Assembly (NCBI GenBank): GCA_038750655.1
Contig: JBCDGZ010000008.1
Coordinates: 1-64,000 of the forward strand
Length of the DNA: 64,000 nt
Direction: 5' to 3'
Origin: JBCDGZ01 sp038750655
Lineage (GTDB): Bacteria > Bacteroidota > Bacteroidia > Chitinophagales > Saprospiraceae
A program made the translations under genes and the position numbers. Shown piece by piece: positions 14,826 to 23,376 of the stretch. Numbering within the stretch: position 1 is the first letter of the stretch; every line of letters starts with the position of its first letter. The notes beneath the pieces were generated by a model. That model had not been told where the DNA came from, ran no database searches, and saw only the letters and a program-made list of their open reading frames with translations.

Positions 14826-16307
14826 ATGAATAAGGATGAACAATTTGGATTTCTTTCTAAGTTGACGGTCAATGAGCTAAAGTCGCTTGCAAAGCAGTTG
14901 AATATCAATATAGCTAAGGGGGACAAAAAAGATCAGGTCATTGAAAAAATAGTAAGTGAAAGCAGCATTGCTAGCATTTTAGAAAAGTTGGGCATTTCCG
15001 ATTTAGAGAATGAATCTTTGGAGATTGCTAAAAAAGGTTTAATAAACCAGAAACGGCAAAGAATCATTACTAGCATTGGCGTTTTAACTGGGCTGGTTGC
15101 TCTTTTAGTAACTCTATATATTAATAGATCAAAGATAATCCCCAGCTCTTATCAATTGCACAATCAAGCCTCTCTCTTTCAAAACCCTGACTCCTACAAC
15201 ATTTTACTGCTCCCTTTTGGATCATCTCAAAAGTGCGAATTAGAAACTATCATTTGTGAGCGGGAAGTAGAAGAACGATTTAATCTTTTGAAGGAGCAAA
15301 ATGACAGCCTTAACATTGAGGTACAAGTATATCAAGGGGTGAATACTACAACTCGATCATTAGCTTTTGATAGAGCCCGATCAATTGGGGATTCGTTAGG
15401 CGCTGATCTGGTCGTATGGGGCGATTATCAAAGTAAATGTGAGTGGGATAGTACTAAGATCAGAGTAAAGTGGGCTTCTGTAGAAACTGACATCCCTTTT
15501 TTAGATCCCCAAGAAGACATTGAGTACCAAGGAATTCAAGACCTTTCACAAATTGAAGAAGGAGAGGTCACAGGTAATGTTGAAGAAATTGTTTATTGGG
15601 CATTGGCCCGTAAAGATTTTAGTTCAGCGAATTTTGGGAAGTCATTAGCTTATTTGCTTAAGATTAAAGCTCAAGAGAAAATAGAGTATGCGGTAATATT
15701 CAATGCGATAGGTAGGTGCTACCACGAATTAGATCAGCAAGCAAAAGCCGCTCAGTATTACTCAAAGGCCATTGAACTGAATCCTGAAAATGCTGATTTC
15801 TACAATAATCGAGGATATTTCTTCCATGCTCAAAAGAGATATGCAGAAGCCCTTGTTGATTACAATAAAGCCATAGCCTTGAATCCTGGAGATGCTAACT
15901 TTTATAATAATCGAGGAGAGTTATATAAGGATCAAGAGAGGTATGCAGAAGCCCTTACTGATTACAATAAAGCTATAGAATTGGGGCCTAAACATGCCGT
16001 TATTTATAATAATCGAGGACATTTCTTCTATGCTCAAAAGAGATATGTAGAAGCCCTTGCTGATTACAATAAAGCCATAGCCTTGAATCCTGGAGGTGCT
16101 AGTTTTTATAATAATCGAGGAGGGTTATATGAGGATCAAGATAGATACGAAGAAGCCCTTGCTGATCTCTCAACCGCTATTGACTTAGGCCATGAGGATG
16201 TGAATACCTATTACCTGAGAGGAAAATCATATGAAAAGCTGGGAGAAAAAGAAAAGGCACGAATGGATTTAGAGAAAGTTGGGGAATTAAGAAATCTCCA
16301 GAAATAA
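14826..16307 (+). CDS. Membrane-anchored TPR protein with Rho_N/SAP-like N-terminus
   Basis: I choose ATG 14826 (493 residues). The upstream ATG at 14754 only adds an unrelated leader. Residues 1-55 resemble a SAP/Rho_N helix-extended-loop-helix (LTVNELKSLAKQLNI...DQVIEKIV). A membrane helix follows at about 85-105. A periplasmic domain comes next, with YNILLLPFGS and SLGADLVVWGDYQ as in the TolB-N/FlgO-like fold that precedes TPRs in some Bacteroidota proteins. The C-terminus holds six or seven TPR units (pattern FYNNRG...RYAEAL.DYNKAI.LNP). Four central TPRs are near-identical in DNA. The gene is visibly AT-richer than neighbours, consistent with recent acquisition. Its role is probably protein-protein scaffolding. 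Confidence 0.7.
   Translation: MNKDEQFGFLSKLTVNELKSLAKQLNINIAKGDKKDQVIEKIVSESSIASILEKLGISDLENESLEIAKKGLINQKRQRIITSIGVLTGLVALLVTLYINRSKIIPSSYQLHNQASLFQNPDSYNILLLPFGSSQKCELETIICEREVEERFNLLKEQNDSLNIEVQVYQGVNTTTRSLAFDRARSIGDSLGADLVVWGDYQSKCEWDSTKIRVKWASVETDIPFLDPQEDIEYQGIQDLSQIEEGEVTGNVEEIVYWALARKDFSSANFGKSLAYLLKIKAQEKIEYAVIFNAIGRCYHELDQQAKAAQYYSKAIELNPENADFYNNRGYFFHAQKRYAEALVDYNKAIALNPGDANFYNNRGELYKDQERYAEALTDYNKAIELGPKHAVIYNNRGHFFYAQKRYVEALADYNKAIALNPGGASFYNNRGGLYEDQDRYEEALADLSTAIDLGHEDVNTYYLRGKSYEKLGEKEKARMDLEKVGELRNLQK
15790..16200 (+). repeat. Recent tandem duplication of a 204-bp double-TPR unit
   Basis: Two 204-bp blocks, each encoding two TPRs, are almost identical at the DNA level. GAGGATATTTCTTCCATGCT (about 15811) and GAGGACATTTCTTCTATGCT (about 16015) mark the same position in each. 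Identity of this kind points to a recent in-frame duplication. Confidence 0.8.
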
Positions 16308-16341
16308 GAAGGAGCCCTTCAGCTTATGTACTCTGCCAAAC

Positions 16342-16374
16342 AAAAAAGCCCCGAGCTTTCGCTCAGGGCTTTTT
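16342..16374. terminator. Bidirectional terminator between the TPR gene and tRNA-Cys
   Basis: AAAAAAGCCCCGAGC-TTTC-GCTCAGGGCTTTTTT is a 9-bp stem (one mismatch) with A-run and T-run on opposite sides. It can end the plus-strand TPR transcript and the minus-strand tRNA transcript. Confidence 0.85.
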
Positions 16375-16376
16375 CC

Positions 16377-16450
16377 TGGAGGTCGGGAGCGGATTCGAAC
16401 CGCCGTACAAGGTTTTGCAGACCTCTGCCTAGCCACTCGGCCACCCGACC
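16377..16450 (-). tRNA. tRNA-Cys (GCA)
   Basis: The minus strand folds as a full cloverleaf. The acceptor stem is GGTCGGG/CCCGACC (16444-16450 with 16381-16387). The anticodon stem-loop GAGGT-CTGCAAA-ACCTT has anticodon GCA, and the T-arm contains GGTTCGAATCC. The discriminator base is U73 and CCA is encoded (16377-16379). U73 with GCA is the cysteine identity set. It has a consensus promoter upstream and a terminator right after. Confidence 0.95.
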
Positions 16451-16465
16451 ATTTTGGTGCGACGA

Positions 16466-16497
16466 CAAATATAACGGATTTTTAACTACAAATCAAA
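16466..16497 (-). promoter_or_regulatory. Consensus Bacteroidota promoter of tRNA-Cys
   Basis: On the minus strand TTTG (16494-16497), then exactly 20 bases, then TATATTTG (16466-16473), matching TTTG-N20-TAnnTTTG perfectly. The -7 element ends about 15 bases before the mature tRNA 5' end. Confidence 0.85.
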
Positions 16498-16605
16498 TGC
16501 CAGTCTTTTTATATATGTGCGGATCATCGTTTTTTCTTAAAAATCCTATTCCCAGTGGGTTTATCGGGCAAATTATTATTTTGCAAAAAATAAAAAATAC
16601 TGTTT

Positions 16606-17907
16606 ATGAGGTCTCATCCTGTTATCTTACTCCTGTTGCTTAGTTTCCTCTTTTCCAGTACTACTGTCGATGCGCGCAGCCAACCCATCGAAGAACTCCT
16701 CAAAAAGCGCCTGCCCGATGCTAAAATCAAACGCCTGGCCAATAGAGCGCCCTATCAGGGCATCTTCGAAATTCGCCTACGGCAACCCCTGGACCATAAG
16801 AATGAGGCGGCCGGGTACTTTGAACAACTGCTGTACCTCTCACACTATGATTATAAAAAGCCGATGGTCATTGTTACCGAAGGCTATTCGGCGAACAATC
16901 GAACGACGGAGGTGGCGAAGATGCTGGATGCTAACCAGCTGGTGGTGGAGTACCGCTATGCGGGCGTCTCCAAGCCGGCGAAGATGGATTGGCAGTACCT
17001 GACGAGTGATCAGGCAACAGAGGATTTGCATCGCATCCGCCGCTTATTCCGCAAGATTTATCGCAAGGATTGGATCAGCACAGGAATCAGTAAGGGGGGG
17101 ACGACGACCTTGGTGTACAAGGCCAAGTATCCGAAGGATGTCTGTGTGGCCATCCCTTATGTTGCTCCGCTGGCTTTTGCCCAGGAGGATGAGCGCACCG
17201 ATATTCATCAGGCGCAGATCGGCCCGGAGGCCTGCCGTCAAGACATCAAAGACTTTCAGCGACTGGCCCTGAGCCACCGTGCAAAGATCATCCCCATGAT
17301 CGATACCTTTGCGGCCAACCACGGCTATTCGTTCACTATCGGTACAGATGCGGCCTTTGAGTATGCGGTGCTGGAATATCCTTTCTCCTTCTGGCAATGG
17401 GGGGCCAATTGCGAAGAAATACCGGACGAAACGGCTAGCCAGCAAGAGATTTTTGATTACCTCAACAACGTTGTCGGGTGGAACTTTTACAGTGATGCCA
17501 TCTATGATTATTTCCTGCCCTCCTTTTATCAATTCCTTACCGAATTGGGCTATTACGGTTTTCCCAAAGACCATGTTGAAGACCTACTGGTGGCAGTGAA
17601 AAATCCCACCAATTTGACCTTCGGCCCTAGGGATGCGGACCTCACCTTTAAACCCTATCTCGTTCCCGTTAACGATTGGCTGATGAAAAAGGGCCATCGC
17701 ATCCTCTACATCTACGGCGAACTGGATACCTGGACTGCCTGCGGCGTCGTCCCTTCACCCAAAACAGATGCCCTGCGCATGGTCAAAGAGGGCGGATCTC
17801 ACTCTACACGTATCAAAGATTTCTCTAAAGAGGAACAACAAAAGATTTACGATAAGCTCAAAAAATGGCTCAAAGTGCCCATCAAACCTTTGGCCACCTC
17901 CGGATAA
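16606..17907 (+). CDS. Secreted serine peptidase, S28/S37 tripeptidyl-aminopeptidase type
   Basis: The product has 433 residues with a Sec signal peptide (about 1-23, LLLLSFLFSSTTVDA). It is an alpha/beta hydrolase of the PS-10/S37 kind. QPLDHKN near residue 62 is the usual family start. VIVTEGYSANN carries the oxyanion region. TGISKGGTTTLVYK holds the nucleophilic Ser (GxSxG variant, about residue 163). The last third carries ILYIYGELDTWTACG (acid) and GGSHSTRI (His). The family removes N-terminal tripeptides or cleaves after proline, and the protein acts in the periplasm or outside. A G7 run within the active-site Ser codon region (about 17094-17100) is a potential slippage tract. Confidence 0.85.
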   Translation: MRSHPVILLLLLSFLFSSTTVDARSQPIEELLKKRLPDAKIKRLANRAPYQGIFEIRLRQPLDHKNEAAGYFEQLLYLSHYDYKKPMVIVTEGYSANNRTTEVAKMLDANQLVVEYRYAGVSKPAKMDWQYLTSDQATEDLHRIRRLFRKIYRKDWISTGISKGGTTTLVYKAKYPKDVCVAIPYVAPLAFAQEDERTDIHQAQIGPEACRQDIKDFQRLALSHRAKIIPMIDTFAANHGYSFTIGTDAAFEYAVLEYPFSFWQWGANCEEIPDETASQQEIFDYLNNVVGWNFYSDAIYDYFLPSFYQFLTELGYYGFPKDHVEDLLVAVKNPTNLTFGPRDADLTFKPYLVPVNDWLMKKGHRILYIYGELDTWTACGVVPSPKTDALRMVKEGGSHSTRIKDFSKEEQQKIYDKLKKWLKVPIKPLATSG

Positions 17908-18000
17908 CTTTGTCTACCAGCTTACATTGACTAGCGACTAAACCTGTTTTTGGGGTATTCGGAATGGTTTTGGCTAACAGTCGGATGTAATAGACTTATT

Positions 18001-18786
18001 ATGAGAAAACTGTTTTGGAGCACATCGCTGCTTTTTGCATTTCTAACTGCTGGATTCGCTCAAGAAGCCTATCTCCCGGAAGTCAATCAAGCCCATCAAG
18101 TATACGTCTACAGTAATGAGGCAGTGGTGCGCGATGCACCCTACGGAGAGGTGACCGGCCGTATTCCTATTGGACTGCAAATGACCATCGAGACGGTGGT
18201 GGATATGACGGAGTTTAGAGGCGAAGAGGACTTTTGGTTTGAGGTGAGTTTTTACTATCGAGGACGAATGCGGAATGGCTATGTGTGGTATGCTCATCTG
18301 GCAAAGTTTGGCCTTGAAGGGCCGGAGGGGGTCTATTTTCTCTACCGGGAAAACAGTGATCAAAGAGCAAAAATTAGAGTAACGAGAGACGGACGACTGT
18401 TGGATGAACTGGCTTACGATATGCCCGGAGGGCAAGTGCATCGACCGTCTATTCAGGATGATCGTGGTGTAGAGGGCTGGGCCAATATTCTCACCATTCC
18501 TTATTCAAAAGTCGGGTGCAATATTTTTTCTGGAAATGTCCTACTAGCCTGGGATAGCTCTGACCTTCACTACATTGGCCTCTCTAATGTTGATCAAAAC
18601 ACCACCCACGAGGATATTTGGATGGGAAATGCCAGTATTAACTATGTCTTTCCTAAAGATGAGGGAGGGCGAAAGGGACACATCTTACGGGTGGAAAAAA
18701 TGCCAGATCGGGATAAGCAAATTATTTCAGAGCAGTTTTCGGTCCTGAAATGGACAGAGAAGGGCTTAATTCAAATCGAAGAATAG
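18001..18786 (+). CDS. Secreted protein with SH3-like N-terminal domain, unknown function
   Basis: The start is at ATG 18001, which gives a clean signal peptide (RKLFWSTSLLFAFLTAGFAQ). The upstream in-frame ATG at 17950 would bury it. The mature protein (about 240 residues) opens with a bacterial-SH3-like stretch (YVYSNEAVVRDAPYGEVTGR, then GRMRNGYVWYAHL). The remainder is beta-rich without a recognised domain (AWDSSDLHYIGLSNVDQ). It is not obviously linked to its neighbours and converges on amaB. Confidence 0.6.
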   Translation: MRKLFWSTSLLFAFLTAGFAQEAYLPEVNQAHQVYVYSNEAVVRDAPYGEVTGRIPIGLQMTIETVVDMTEFRGEEDFWFEVSFYYRGRMRNGYVWYAHLAKFGLEGPEGVYFLYRENSDQRAKIRVTRDGRLLDELAYDMPGGQVHRPSIQDDRGVEGWANILTIPYSKVGCNIFSGNVLLAWDSSDLHYIGLSNVDQNTTHEDIWMGNASINYVFPKDEGGRKGHILRVEKMPDRDKQIISEQFSVLKWTEKGLIQIEE

Positions 18787-18792
18787 AAAAGG

Positions 18793-18829
18793 GCTCCTTA
18801 CCTTCAGCGGTGTTCTAAAGGCAAGGAGC
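18793..18829 (-). terminator. Terminator between convergent genes (18786 and amaB)
   Basis: GCTCCTTACCTT and AAGGCAAGGAGC form a 12-bp stem with one mismatch. On the minus strand the stem is followed by CCTTTTC, ending the amaB transcript. It can also slow the plus-strand transcript. Confidence 0.6.
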
Positions 18830-18837
18830 GCCCGGGA

Positions 18838-20367
18838 TTAGAAATCAAACTTAATCCCCTGTGCCAAAGGCAAATCTTTGCTGTAGTTGATCGTGTTAGT
18901 CTGACGACGCATATACGCTTTCCAGGAATCCGAGCCACTCTCGCGGCCACCGCCAGTTTCCTTCTCTCCACCAAATGCACCACCGATTTCCGCCCCACTA
19001 GTTCCGATATTCACATTGGCGATTCCGCAATCTGAACCAGCGACCGAAAGAAACTGCTCGGCTTCCCCAATGCTGTCCGTCATAATCGCAGAAGACAATC
19101 CCTGCGGCACACCATTTTGAATAGCGATGGCTTCGTCCAGGTTGCTGTATTTCATCAGGTAGAGAATGGGGGCAAATGTTTCGTGCTTCACAATTTCAAA
19201 GCCAGGCTCGACTTCCGCTACACAAGGCTTTACATAACAGCCGCTTTCGTACTGCTCCCCTTTGAGGATACCACCTCTGACGGCAAAGCCACCACCCTCG
19301 GCCTTGATTTGCTTCAAGGTATCCTGATACATATTTACCGCATCCGTATCGATCAGTGGACCAACGTGATTTTCTGGATCAAGTGGATTACCGATCTTGA
19401 TCTGACGGTAGGCTTTGACCAGCTTTTTCTTCACATCATTATAAATGCTATCGTGGATAATCAAGCGACGAGTAGTGGTGCAACGCTGTCCTGCTGTCCC
19501 AACTGCGCCAAACAGCGCGCCCGTCAACACCAAATTCATATTGGCATTTGGCGTGACAATCATGGCATTGTTTCCTCCCAACTCCAACAAGCTACGACCA
19601 AGGCGAGCGGCCACCGTCGCCCCAACAATTTTACCCATGCGCGTGCTCCCTGTAGCAGAGATCAATGGCAGACGACCATCCTTAGTCATGTATTCTCCCA
19701 CCACATAATCGCCATTAATCAAGCAGCAAACCCCCTCTGGGACCTCATTCTCCTTCAACACCTTCTGCATAATATTCTGACAGGCAATCCCGCAAAGTGG
19801 TGTCTTCTCGCTCGGCTTCCAGATGCAAACATCCCCACAAACCATCGCAATCATCGCATTCCAGCTCCACACGGCCACCGGAAAGTTAAAAGCCGAAATG
19901 ATACCGACAACGCCCAGTGGGTGCCACTGCTCGTACATCCGGTGCTGCGGCCGCTCAGAGTGCATCGACAAACCGTACAGCTGGCGCGACAGCCCGACGG
20001 CAAAATCGCAGATGTCAATCATTTCTTGCACTTCGCCCCAGCCTTCCTGCAGGCTCTTTCCCATCTCATAGGAAACAAGACGTCCAAGAGCATCCTTATG
20101 CTTACGCAGCTCCTCCCCGTACTGACGAACAATCTCGCCCCGCTTTGGAGCCGGCATATTTCGCCAGCCAGCAAAAGCTTGCTGAGCCGCCTTTACAACC
20201 TGATTGTACTCCGCCTCAGAAGTTACACTGACACTACCAATATAGCTGCCATCCACAGGCGAATGGGATTCAATATATTCCTTAGAACTCGCCGAGGATT
20301 TCAGTCCCGTACTCGTCCCATCATTGAGTTTTTTCAAACCCAGTTTTTTTAAAAAACGCTTATTCAT
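18838..20367 (-). CDS. amaB: L-aminoadipate-semialdehyde / piperideine-6-carboxylate dehydrogenase (ALDH7)
   Basis: I use ATG 20367 (509 residues). A start at 20433 would lie upstream of the probable -7 box. It is an aldehyde dehydrogenase of the antiquitin/ALDH7 group. AFNFPVAVWSWNAMIA and WKPSEKTPLC form the NAD site, SATGSTRMGK binds NAD, and LLELGGNNAMIV carries the general base Glu. The nucleophile is in GTAGQRCTTTRRLI. NVNIGTSGAEIGGAFGGEKETGGGRESGS is split here because it spans the ALDH7 substrate loop: the informative part is GTSGAEIGGAFGG then ETGGGRESGS. ALDH7 oxidises alpha-aminoadipate semialdehyde in lysine catabolism, and also betaine and lipid aldehydes. No other lysine-degradation gene is adjacent. 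Confidence 0.9.
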   Translation of the reverse strand: MNKRFLKKLGLKKLNDGTSTGLKSSASSKEYIESHSPVDGSYIGSVSVTSEAEYNQVVKAAQQAFAGWRNMPAPKRGEIVRQYGEELRKHKDALGRLVSYEMGKSLQEGWGEVQEMIDICDFAVGLSRQLYGLSMHSERPQHRMYEQWHPLGVVGIISAFNFPVAVWSWNAMIAMVCGDVCIWKPSEKTPLCGIACQNIMQKVLKENEVPEGVCCLINGDYVVGEYMTKDGRLPLISATGSTRMGKIVGATVAARLGRSLLELGGNNAMIVTPNANMNLVLTGALFGAVGTAGQRCTTTRRLIIHDSIYNDVKKKLVKAYRQIKIGNPLDPENHVGPLIDTDAVNMYQDTLKQIKAEGGGFAVRGGILKGEQYESGCYVKPCVAEVEPGFEIVKHETFAPILYLMKYSNLDEAIAIQNGVPQGLSSAIMTDSIGEAEQFLSVAGSDCGIANVNIGTSGAEIGGAFGGEKETGGGRESGSDSWKAYMRRQTNTINYSKDLPLAQGIKFDF

Positions 20368-20402
20368 TGATACGCTTATTTTATTGATTTTAAATGGTGG
20401 CG

Positions 20403-20410
20403 CAAAGCTA
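20403..20410 (-). promoter_or_regulatory. -7 box of amaB
   Basis: On the minus strand TAGCTTTG matches TAnnTTTG. Transcription would begin near 20397, about 30 bases before the preferred ATG at 20367. The -33 element is poor (GTG around 20431-20433). Confidence 0.45.
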
Positions 20411-20471
20411 GCAATTTTGAAAACATAATGCACGGCTCACCCTGCGCTATTTTACTGCGATGTCGGGGTTT

Positions 20472-20557
20472 GGTTGCGCCTTTGGCGCTTTTTGGTGGAC
20501 GGTGGCCGGCAGAACGTACTACCGTCCACCGTCAACCCAAGCGCCAAAGGCGCAACC
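20472..20557. repeat. Nested long inverted repeat (MITE/REP-like)
   Basis: The outer arms GGTTGCGCCTTTGGCGCTT (20472-20490) and its exact complement (20539-20557) enclose the inner arms GGTGGACGGT (20494-20503) and ACCGTCCACC (20521-20530). A third GTCCACC follows at about 20559. This would fold as a long double hairpin. It has no T-run, so it is more likely a small non-autonomous repeat than a terminator. Confidence 0.7.
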
Positions 20558-20674
20558 CGTCCACCAAAGCAGTACGCGCCAGCGCGGCCTCCTTTAACAA
20601 GCTTTAACACCCCTTAACACCCCCCTAAGACTTCCAGGCCCAGCTTTTGCCCTACCATTTACAAAACAACTACT

Positions 20675-20806
20675 ATGAAAAAAATACAGCAATGGATCAG
20701 CCAACTATTAGACTGGCCACTTTCGACAAAAGCGCAGCGAGTCAAAGCTCCCGCAACCATTAAATCCGTACCACCTCCGTACCAGCAAACCCAAAGACAT
20801 TTTTGA
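20675..20806 (+). CDS. Candidate 43-residue small protein
   Basis: The frame ATG 20675 to TGA 20804 encodes a 43-residue basic peptide beginning MKKIQQWISQLLDWPL, an amphipathic helix with two Trp, then KAQRVKAP and a Pro-rich end. No family is recognised. Support comes from position: a hairpin with a strong T-run on the same strand sits 55 bases downstream (20861-20890), inside the 3' end of the opposite gene, and nothing else on this strand would need it. Confidence 0.4.
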   Translation: MKKIQQWISQLLDWPLSTKAQRVKAPATIKSVPPPYQQTQRHF

Positions 20807-20860
20807 GAGGCCATTCCAAACCAAAGAAACCGATTTGTTTTATGTGAATAGGAATAAGCT

Positions 20861-20890
20861 CCTGCCCGGACTACTGGGCAGGATTTTTTT
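20861..20890 (+). terminator. Plus-strand terminator overlapping the exporter 3' end
   Basis: CCTGCCC and GGGCAGG form a 7-bp stem (loop 8) followed by ATTTTTTT on the plus strand. The minus strand has no T-run here, so it terminates a plus-strand transcript, most simply that of the 43-residue frame. Confidence 0.65.
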
Positions 20891-23129
20891 CGTCGCGCAT
20901 AAACGCCCGAATTAGTAAAGGGATCAGCATCAAATCTGAAATGATAGCGCTGATTAGGGTCAGGCTGATGAGCAGGCCGACGGTGACGCTGGGAGGGTGA
21001 ATGGAGAAGAGCATCACTAGAAAGCCAAAGAACAAGACTAAAGAGGTTAGACAGATGGCTTTACCCGTTTCGAGAAAAGTGATGTGTAGCGATTCCTCAA
21101 TGCTCATCCCTTTATTGCGCGCCAGCTTGAATTTGCTGAGAAAATGAATGGTATCGTCTACGGCGATGCCGAAAACGACGGCAAAAATGATGGCGATGCC
21201 AGCTTCAAGTTCAATGCCCAGATAGCCCAAAAGCGCGCCGGCCACCAGTAGGGGGAAGACGTTGGGGACCAATGAAATAATTACCATACTGATATTGCGA
21301 AACAGTAAAGCCATCAAGAAACTGATGATTACGACTGCCAGCCCCAGCCCTTGCAGTAAATTTTTCCGTACATACCCCGAGTTTTTATCGAGGATCAGCC
21401 CCGTACCCGTTTGTTTAACCTTAACGACAGTACTGTCTATATTCGCGCCGATCCAGCGGTCCAGATCCTGGCTCAAGACTTTGATGCTATCTGCTCCTAG
21501 GTCGAGGATGCGGGAGCTGATGCGCGCTTTTTTATTGTCTTTACTTAGTAATACGTTAAGCTCTGATTTGGGCATCTTGCTGACCAGCCGACCGTACTTT
21601 TTGAAGTCTTTCTTACTGTCTGGCATCTCATAGGCTTCCCGTCGATTACTGTTGAAAATCTGATTGATACTCTTATAAATAGTAGTGACAGAGTTGACGG
21701 ATTGAATGGCAGGAATGGTTTGAAGATGCTGTTCCAGCTTATCGATTTGACGGAGGACATCGTAATCATCGGCGGCGTAGTCCCCTTGGGCGAAGATGGC
21801 GAACTCTAGGGGGCGGAACCCCGCGAAGGTCTGCTCGAAGTAGAGAAAATCGCTAGAGATTTTTTCGCCCCGCGGCAGGTTGCTTTCGATGCGATAGTTG
21901 GTGCTGATCTGTGAAATGCCTAGCAGAGAGATGCCCAGAATGACAACTGCGCTAATGGTAATCGCCTTGGGTCTTTGCAGCGTGAGGTCGTAGGCCCATT
22001 GCATGGCTTTTTCCCAGAATTGCTGCCCTCGGCCGATCTTGATAATCTGCTCGACGCGGAGCATGGAGAGCAAAGCCGTGGTGAAAAAGATGACGGTGAT
22101 ATAGGCCACCAGCACGCCGATGGCCGCGTTGAGGCCAAAGTCGCGAATGGGCAATACCCGGCTAGTGACCAAAGTGGCGAAGCCAATAGCGGTGGTGATA
22201 GAAGTCAGCAGTGTAGCCAGCCCGATCTCTCGGATAGTCGTACGGATGGCCGTCATACGGTCGTGCCCCTTGCGCAATTCATCGATGTATTTGGACATAA
22301 TGTGGATGACATCGGAGGTGCCGACGATAATCATCAGCACTGGGTAGAGGGCGGCCATTGCGTTGAGGGGGCGGCCCCAGACGCCCAGCAGCCCTAGAAA
22401 GAGGAGTAGCCCCAGCGCGATGGAAACCAGCGAAATAGTGATCCCCCAGGGCCGTCGGAAAATCCAGAACATGATCAGGCTGACCAGCAGCCCGGAGACG
22501 AGGGCCGAGACGGTGATTTCGCGCTTTTGCATGGCCACCATTTCTTTTTGGAAGTAGGCTGGCCCGAGGTAGTGATAATCTTCGAAGGCGTAGCTTTGAA
22601 CCAGAGCATCCAGCGCCAGAATTAGCTCAGTGGACTCTTCCAAGGCGACCGTATCCGCCGTCTTGAGGGCGACGACCAGCGCGGTGGCCTTCTCGTCGAT
22701 CAGGGTATTGACAAAGCGGGAATCTTGGAGGATGCGGGCTTTGTCTTTGGGGTATTTGCTGGGTTCTTTGACGTGGATGGCGGGTATGGTGGTCAGCCCG
22801 AAGGGCGTCTTTAGGGGGTAGGACACTTCGGTAAGGGACTGGCTACTTTTGATGTGGGGTAAGCGCCCGGATTTGATGGTGAAGTCCTGAAATTTTTCGA
22901 GAAAAGATTGTTCAAATACCCCCTCTTGACGTTCCACGGAAACCAGCAAAAAATTGATGTCAGTTTCAAACTCTTCAATAAAATTCTGGTAGAATTCCAG
23001 GTCTTTATCGCCTTGCGGGAAAAACTGTTCGAGCCGGAAAGTAAATTTGAGTTGTAGCGCAAAAAAGACGCTGAGGACGGCTAAAATACTGAACGTTATG
23101 ATAGAAATTCTCCGAAGCTGAGGACTCAT
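20871..23129 (-). CDS. RND-superfamily exporter of the MMPL/hydrophobe type
   Basis: The product has 752 residues and two homologous halves, each with one membrane helix, a periplasmic loop of about 170-200 residues, then five membrane helices. The first half has LYPVLMIIVGTSDVIHIMSK. The second has GIAIIFAVVFGIAVDDTIHF, the SSD/MMPL helix-4 motif with the proton-relay Asp pair. Length and layout fit the predicted exporters of the RND superfamily (HpnN/MMPL), which move lipids or other hydrophobic molecules. No partner gene is adjacent. It is preceded on the minus strand by a -7-like TACTTTTG at 23192-23199. Confidence 0.85.
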   Translation of the reverse strand: MSPQLRRISIITFSILAVLSVFFALQLKFTFRLEQFFPQGDKDLEFYQNFIEEFETDINFLLVSVERQEGVFEQSFLEKFQDFTIKSGRLPHIKSSQSLTEVSYPLKTPFGLTTIPAIHVKEPSKYPKDKARILQDSRFVNTLIDEKATALVVALKTADTVALEESTELILALDALVQSYAFEDYHYLGPAYFQKEMVAMQKREITVSALVSGLLVSLIMFWIFRRPWGITISLVSIALGLLLFLGLLGVWGRPLNAMAALYPVLMIIVGTSDVIHIMSKYIDELRKGHDRMTAIRTTIREIGLATLLTSITTAIGFATLVTSRVLPIRDFGLNAAIGVLVAYITVIFFTTALLSMLRVEQIIKIGRGQQFWEKAMQWAYDLTLQRPKAITISAVVILGISLLGISQISTNYRIESNLPRGEKISSDFLYFEQTFAGFRPLEFAIFAQGDYAADDYDVLRQIDKLEQHLQTIPAIQSVNSVTTIYKSINQIFNSNRREAYEMPDSKKDFKKYGRLVSKMPKSELNVLLSKDNKKARISSRILDLGADSIKVLSQDLDRWIGANIDSTVVKVKQTGTGLILDKNSGYVRKNLLQGLGLAVVIISFLMALLFRNISMVIISLVPNVFPLLVAGALLGYLGIELEAGIAIIFAVVFGIAVDDTIHFLSKFKLARNKGMSIEESLHITFLETGKAICLTSLVLFFGFLVMLFSIHPPSVTVGLLISLTLISAIISDLMLIPLLIRAFMRDEKNPAQ

Positions 23130-23191
23130 TATCCGATGTCTGTTTAGTCTAGTATCTCCATCCCTTTGATCGGGATGTAAGGGCGATTAAT

Positions 23192-23199
23192 CAAAAGTA
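23192..23199 (-). promoter_or_regulatory. -7 box candidate of the RND exporter gene
   Basis: On the minus strand TACTTTTG matches TAnnTTTG, about 63 bases before the ATG at 23129. A good -33 TTTG is not present, only TGT about 20 bases upstream. Confidence 0.35.
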
Positions 23200-23376
23200 A
23201 TAGTATAACCTCTAGGCAGACATTTAGTTGTAGAATTGAGGGCTAATGTGCAGGAACCACTATTTTTTACATCGAAGGCACTTCCTTCAAATTACATTTT
23301 ACAATTCCCTAATGTTTTGTAAATTCGTTATCAGTACTTTTATCGAAAAACCAAATGCCCTATGCTTTGCCCCAAT

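Noticed and set aside
19117..20352. 411-codon plus-strand frame
   Set aside because: It is the antisense of the aldehyde dehydrogenase gene, whose motifs are unambiguous.
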